Shown: piece by piece, positions 4,979 through 7,341 of the stretch
Position numbering within the stretch: the first letter of the stretch is position 1
Layout of the letters: every line of letters begins with the position of its first letter
NCBI GenBank assembly: GCA_023481335.1
Contig: JAMCWI010000067.1
Span: 1-7,341, forward strand
From: Bacillota bacterium
Lineage (GTDB): Bacteria > Bacillota > Desulfotomaculia > Desulfotomaculales > Desulfotomaculaceae
DNA: 7,341 nt
Direction: 5' to 3'
The notes under the pieces: model-generated
What the model saw: the letters and a program-made list of their open reading frames with translations, nothing else
Told to the model about the DNA's origin: nothing
Databases searched by the model: none
Position numbers and translations under genes: made by a program

Positions 4979-6199
4979 ATGAGTGAAGGCGAGCTTAACC
5001 TGGAGAAAATATATACTGCCCGGCGGCGCCTGGAGGGTGTGGCATACCGCACCCCGCTCGATTACTCCACCACTTTTAGCGGGCTTACCGGCAATAATGT
5101 TTATTTAAAACTTGAAAATATGCAGAAAACGGGCTCCTTTAAAATACGCGGCGCCTTTAACAAGTTGAGCGACCTTTCCGGGGAGGAAAGAGCGCGCGGG
5201 GTGATCGCGGCGTCTGCCGGCAACCATGCCCAGGGTGTGGCTTACGCTGCCACGCGGGCCGGGATTCCCTGCACAATTGTTATGCCGGAAGGGGCGCCTA
5301 TATCCAAAGTGGCGGCGACTAAAGGTTATGGCGCCAGAGTGGTCCTGGCCGGAGGCGGGTACGACGAAGCTTACCGCGCCGCGCGTGATATTCAGCAGGA
5401 AAGCGGGGCCACCTTTATCCACGGTTTTAACGACGTGGACGTTATTGCCGGGCAGGGGACCATTGCCCTGGAACTATTGGACGAACTGCCGGAGATGGGC
5501 GCCGTGCTGGTTCCTGTAGGCGGCGGGGGGCTTATCGCCGGGGTGGCCTTTGCCCTCAAAAAGTTAAAGCCGGAGGTGCGGGTAATCGGTGTGCAGGCGA
5601 AGGGCGCCCCGTCCATGCAGCTGTCGTATACAAGCAGCCATATAGTAGAAACCGATAAATCTTCTACCTTTGCCGACGGAATTGCCATCAGGCGGCCCGG
5701 TGACATAACATTTGACATTGTCCGCAGTTCTGTGGACGAGATTGTGCTGGTCGACGACGAGGAAATGGCCGCGACCATCCTGCTCTTGCTGGAGCGCACC
5801 AAGTTGGTCGTTGAGGGCGCCGGGGCCGCCGGGCTGGCAGCCCTGCTCCACCAGAAGGTTACCATGCGCGGCACGAATGTGGTCGCCCTTATAAGCGGCG
5901 GTAACATTGATATGAACGTGCTTTCGATTATTATCCGGCGCGGCCTGTCCAAGACCGGTAGGTATGTCCGTATTCGCACCGTGCTCACCGACCGGCCCGG
6001 CAACCTGCGCGGCTTACTGGCTGTAATCGCCAAATCCGGGGCCAACGTAATATCGGTTTATCACGACCGGACGAAGCCGGATATCCCTATAAAACAAGCA
6101 GGGGTAGAACTTGCACTGGAAACGCATAACCGGGACCACATCGACCAGGTTGCAGCATCCCTTGTAAAATCCGGTTACCCGGTAGAGATAATTTCATAA
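4979..6199 (+). CDS. ilvA: Threonine dehydratase (threonine ammonia-lyase) with ACT domain
   Basis: This 406-residue PLP enzyme converts threonine to 2-oxobutanoate and ammonia, the entry to isoleucine synthesis, and usually also acts on serine. Fold type II landmarks are in place: KTGSFKIRGA with PLP Lys55, SAGNHAQG at 79-86, phosphate loop GGGGL at 181-185, VEGAGAAG at 278-285 and ISGGNID at 305-311. A single ACT domain fills about 329-405 (RIRTVLTDRPGNLRGLLAVI), the arrangement of the short ~400-residue class and not the longer E. coli IlvA with two ACT-like modules. The ACT domain suggests allosteric control by an amino acid. A symbol of tdcB is equally defensible, since biosynthetic and catabolic forms are not separable here. 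GGGGTGA precedes the ATG. The 99-base gap upstream is too short for a T-box leader and shows none. Confidence 0.93.
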   Translation: MSEGELNLEKIYTARRRLEGVAYRTPLDYSTTFSGLTGNNVYLKLENMQKTGSFKIRGAFNKLSDLSGEERARGVIAASAGNHAQGVAYAATRAGIPCTIVMPEGAPISKVAATKGYGARVVLAGGGYDEAYRAARDIQQESGATFIHGFNDVDVIAGQGTIALELLDELPEMGAVLVPVGGGGLIAGVAFALKKLKPEVRVIGVQAKGAPSMQLSYTSSHIVETDKSSTFADGIAIRRPGDITFDIVRSSVDEIVLVDDEEMAATILLLLERTKLVVEGAGAAGLAALLHQKVTMRGTNVVALISGGNIDMNVLSIIIRRGLSKTGRYVRIRTVLTDRPGNLRGLLAVIAKSGANVISVYHDRTKPDIPIKQAGVELALETHNRDHIDQVAASLVKSGYPVEIIS

Positions 6200-6243
6200 A
6201 CCGAAAAATGAGGAATATATTTCTAAAAATCTCGAAAAAAAGA

Positions 6244-6269
6244 AGGAATATATAAACAATTTGCAGAAT
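6244..6269 (+). promoter_or_regulatory. Sigma-H-like promoter of spoVG
   Basis: AGGAATAT (6244-6251) and GAAT (6266-6269, within CAGAATATT) have the pattern of a sigma-H promoter (AGGAxxT ... GAAT), with 18 bases between AGGA and GAAT. B. subtilis spoVG is a classic sigma-H target with nearly the same spacing. A second AGGAATATAT lies at 6211-6220, but GAAA and not GAAT is found at the matching distance. The surrounding 6200-6270 is strongly AT-rich, as is the AbrB-bound region in Bacillus. Confidence 0.6.
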
Positions 6270-6307
6270 ATTTCTTACCTGGCAACTTGTCTGGGAGGTG
6301 TTGGGTA

Positions 6308-6562
6308 ATGAAAGTTACTGACGTCAGGGTTAGAAAGATACTGTTGGAAGGCAAGATGAAGGCCATTGTATCGGTTACTCTGGATGACGCGTTTGTAATC
6401 CATGACGTAAAGGTAGTCGAAGGTAATAACGGGTTGTTTGTTGCCATGCCGAGCCGTAAAATGCCTGATGGTGAGTTTCGCGATATAGCTCACCCGATAA
6501 ATTCGTCGGCCCGCGAACTTATCCAGTCTGCCGTGCTTATAGCGTACGAACAGGCCATTTAA
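6308..6562 (+). CDS. spoVG: Septation/sporulation regulator SpoVG
   Basis: The 84-residue protein matches SpoVG along its whole length: MKVTDVRVRKI, then KAIVSVTLDDAFVIHDVKVV, GLFVAMPSRKMPDGEFRDIAHPI and a C-terminal helix ELIQSAVLIAYEQ. SpoVG is a small dimeric nucleic-acid-binding protein. In Bacillus it affects asymmetric septation and spore cortex formation, and in other Firmicutes it also affects capsule and virulence genes. ATG 6308 is preferred over the in-frame TTG 6287 because GGGAGG (6293-6298) sits nine bases before it and the family starts with MKVTDVR. It has its own promoter and is followed by a terminator, so it is probably a single-gene unit. In many Clostridia and Bacillus glmU follows; here it does not within the window. 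Confidence 0.97.
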   Translation: MKVTDVRVRKILLEGKMKAIVSVTLDDAFVIHDVKVVEGNNGLFVAMPSRKMPDGEFRDIAHPINSSARELIQSAVLIAYEQAI

Positions 6563-6599
6563 GATCCCGACCCGGTTCTTAGATTGTTTTTTAGTGCAG

Positions 6600-6624
6600 G
6601 GCGCGTTTTTTAGCGCCTCTTTTT
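6600..6624 (+). terminator. Rho-independent terminator after spoVG
   Basis: GGCGC (6600-6604) and GCGCC (6613-6617) form a five-base GC stem, extendable by one G-T pair, around an 8-base loop. TCTTTTT follows immediately. It lies 37 bases after the spoVG stop. Confidence 0.75.
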
Positions 6625-6640
6625 GTGTGATTGCAGTATT

Positions 6641-6681
6641 TTATAAGCCATCTTGCCGAGGAAGCGGCAAGGGGTTTATAA
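6641..6681. other. Long imperfect hairpin upstream of the monooxygenase gene
   Basis: CTTGCCG (6652-6658) and CGGCAAG (6665-6671) make a perfect 7-bp stem with loop AGGAAG. An outer stem pairs TTATAAGCC (6641-6649) with GGGTTTATAA (6672-6681), with two unpaired bases on the left and one on the right. No T-run follows on the plus strand, so it is not a standard terminator. It could be an operator for a dimeric regulator, an RNA leader structure or a relic of a small mobile element. Confidence 0.65.
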
Positions 6682-6682
6682 T
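6653..6682 (+). promoter_or_regulatory. Possible promoter inside the hairpin
   Basis: TTGCCG (6653-6658) and a perfect TATAAT (6677-6682) are 18 bases apart. A second TATAAT (6687-6692) lacks a -35 match. The -35 and -10 fall on opposite arms of the inverted repeat, so a protein bound there would block or control transcription of the downstream gene. The AT-rich context weakens the call. Confidence 0.4.
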
Positions 6683-6760
6683 ACCATATAATAACCGTGC
6701 TAAATGATAACGCATGCCGTTTAACAGGGTTGATTATAAAGACAAGGAGATAACGTTTTG

Positions 6761-7341
6761 ATGAAATTTCCCGAGCTAAAAATCGGTAAACTGATGCCGC
6801 GTTACCCGATAATCCAGGGAGGGATGGCGCTAAGGGTATCGACGGCTCCACTGGCGGCGGCGGTGGCCAACGCCGGCGGCATCGGTGTCATCGGCGCCAC
6901 CGGCATGTCCACCCAGGAACTTCGCGAGGAAATACGGGCCGCCCGCCGTCTCACGCCGGGTATTATCGGCGTAAACGTGATGTTTGCCGTTCGTCAGTTT
7001 GCCAACCTGATCCAGACGGCCATTGAAGAAAAAATTGACCTTATCTTTACAGGAGCAGGTTTTTCACGTGATGTCTTCAAATGGGGCAGACAGGCCAGTG
7101 TTCCGGTTATACCCATCGTTTCCTCAGCCAAGCTGGCCAGGATTGCGGAAAAGCAGGGCGCCGAGGCAGTGGTCGCGGAAGGATTCGAGGCAGGAGGACA
7201 CCTGGGCACCGACCGCTCTATAGAAGATATCCTCCCCGAGATCGTGGCGGCGGTCAAACTTCCTGTCATTGCCGCAGGCGGGATTATAGACGGCGGTGGA
7301 ATTGCCAGGATGATCCGGCTCGGCGCCCTGCTTTTCCGCAA
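6761..7341 (+). CDS. Nitronate monooxygenase family protein, C-terminus cut off
   Basis: The first 193 residues are visible. They form the FMN-binding TIM barrel of the nitronate monooxygenase (2-nitropropane dioxygenase)/FabK family: PIIQGGMA at 16-23, ANAGGIGVIG at 36-45, GVNVMF at 70-75, FTGAG at 96-100, GFEAGGHLGTD at 141-151 with the likely catalytic His147, and PVIAAGGIIDGGGI at 168-181. Members oxidise alkyl nitronates or reduce enoyl-ACP (FabK). The context gives no fatty-acid genes, so the general family name is safer. AAGGAGA lies upstream. TTG 6758, directly before the ATG and in frame, has better spacing and could be the true start. The last residues (LGALLFR) depart from the usual LGADGVQMGTRF, which may be real or an effect of the sequence end. 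Confidence 0.88.
   Translation, partial: MKFPELKIGKLMPRYPIIQGGMALRVSTAPLAAAVANAGGIGVIGATGMSTQELREEIRAARRLTPGIIGVNVMFAVRQFANLIQTAIEEKIDLIFTGAGFSRDVFKWGRQASVPVIPIVSSAKLARIAEKQGAEAVVAEGFEAGGHLGTDRSIEDILPEIVAAVKLPVIAAGGIIDGGGIARMIRLGALLFR

Noticed and set aside
6287..6307. TTG 6287 as an earlier spoVG start
   Set aside because: The family begins with MKVTDVR at ATG 6308, which has GGGAGG at suitable spacing; the earlier codons overlap that site.

Overview
The window reads as chromosomal DNA of a spore-forming, anaerobe-like Firmicute, most like the Pelotomaculum/Desulfotomaculum group (Peptococcaceae). This rests on a SpoVG gene, an ispE-to-spoVG neighbourhood as in Bacillus and Clostridia, GGAGG-type ribosome binding sites, frequent TTG/GTG starts and roughly balanced GC. 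The genus is inferred from gene content and style, not from a search.

Layout. Positions 1-104 (minus) hold the start of a ZIP-family metal transporter that runs off the left edge. Positions 319-879 (minus) encode a small L,D-transpeptidase with a C-terminal LysM domain. An AT-rich divergent gap follows, then a plus-strand run: ispE (IspE kinase, isoprenoid precursor synthesis), a GntR/FCD-type regulator and a MobA-like nucleotidyltransferase. The last two are spaced tightly enough to be one operon. Positions 3472-4159 contain no intact gene. They hold short GGGGACACACCTT / AAGGAATGTCCCC repeats in opposing orientation, forming two ~100-bp REPIN- or MITE-like units, followed by a recent tandem duplication of the 5' part of the next gene. 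That gene (4160-4879) encodes a secreted protein resembling a degenerate LytR-CpsA-Psr (LCP) domain. Next come a biosynthetic-type threonine dehydratase with an ACT domain (4979-6199), spoVG behind a sigma-H-like promoter (6308-6562), a terminator, a long hairpin, and a nitronate monooxygenase-family gene cut by the right edge (6761-7341).

How the genes fit together. Most are housekeeping or cell-envelope/sporulation genes. IspE feeds isoprenoids, including the undecaprenyl carrier used for wall synthesis; the L,D-transpeptidase and the LCP-like protein point to the envelope; SpoVG links to sporulation and septation. In B. subtilis the interval between ispE and spoVG holds purR and yabJ (RidA). 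Here it holds a GntR regulator, a nucleotidyltransferase, the LCP-like gene and threonine dehydratase.

The least ordinary part is 3524-4940. It is a repeat-bounded segment carrying an almost identical tandem copy of the LCP-like gene's leader and N-terminal half. The upstream copy is broken by a 64-bp deletion between short direct repeats. I see no convincing new defence, toxin or RNA-guided system.
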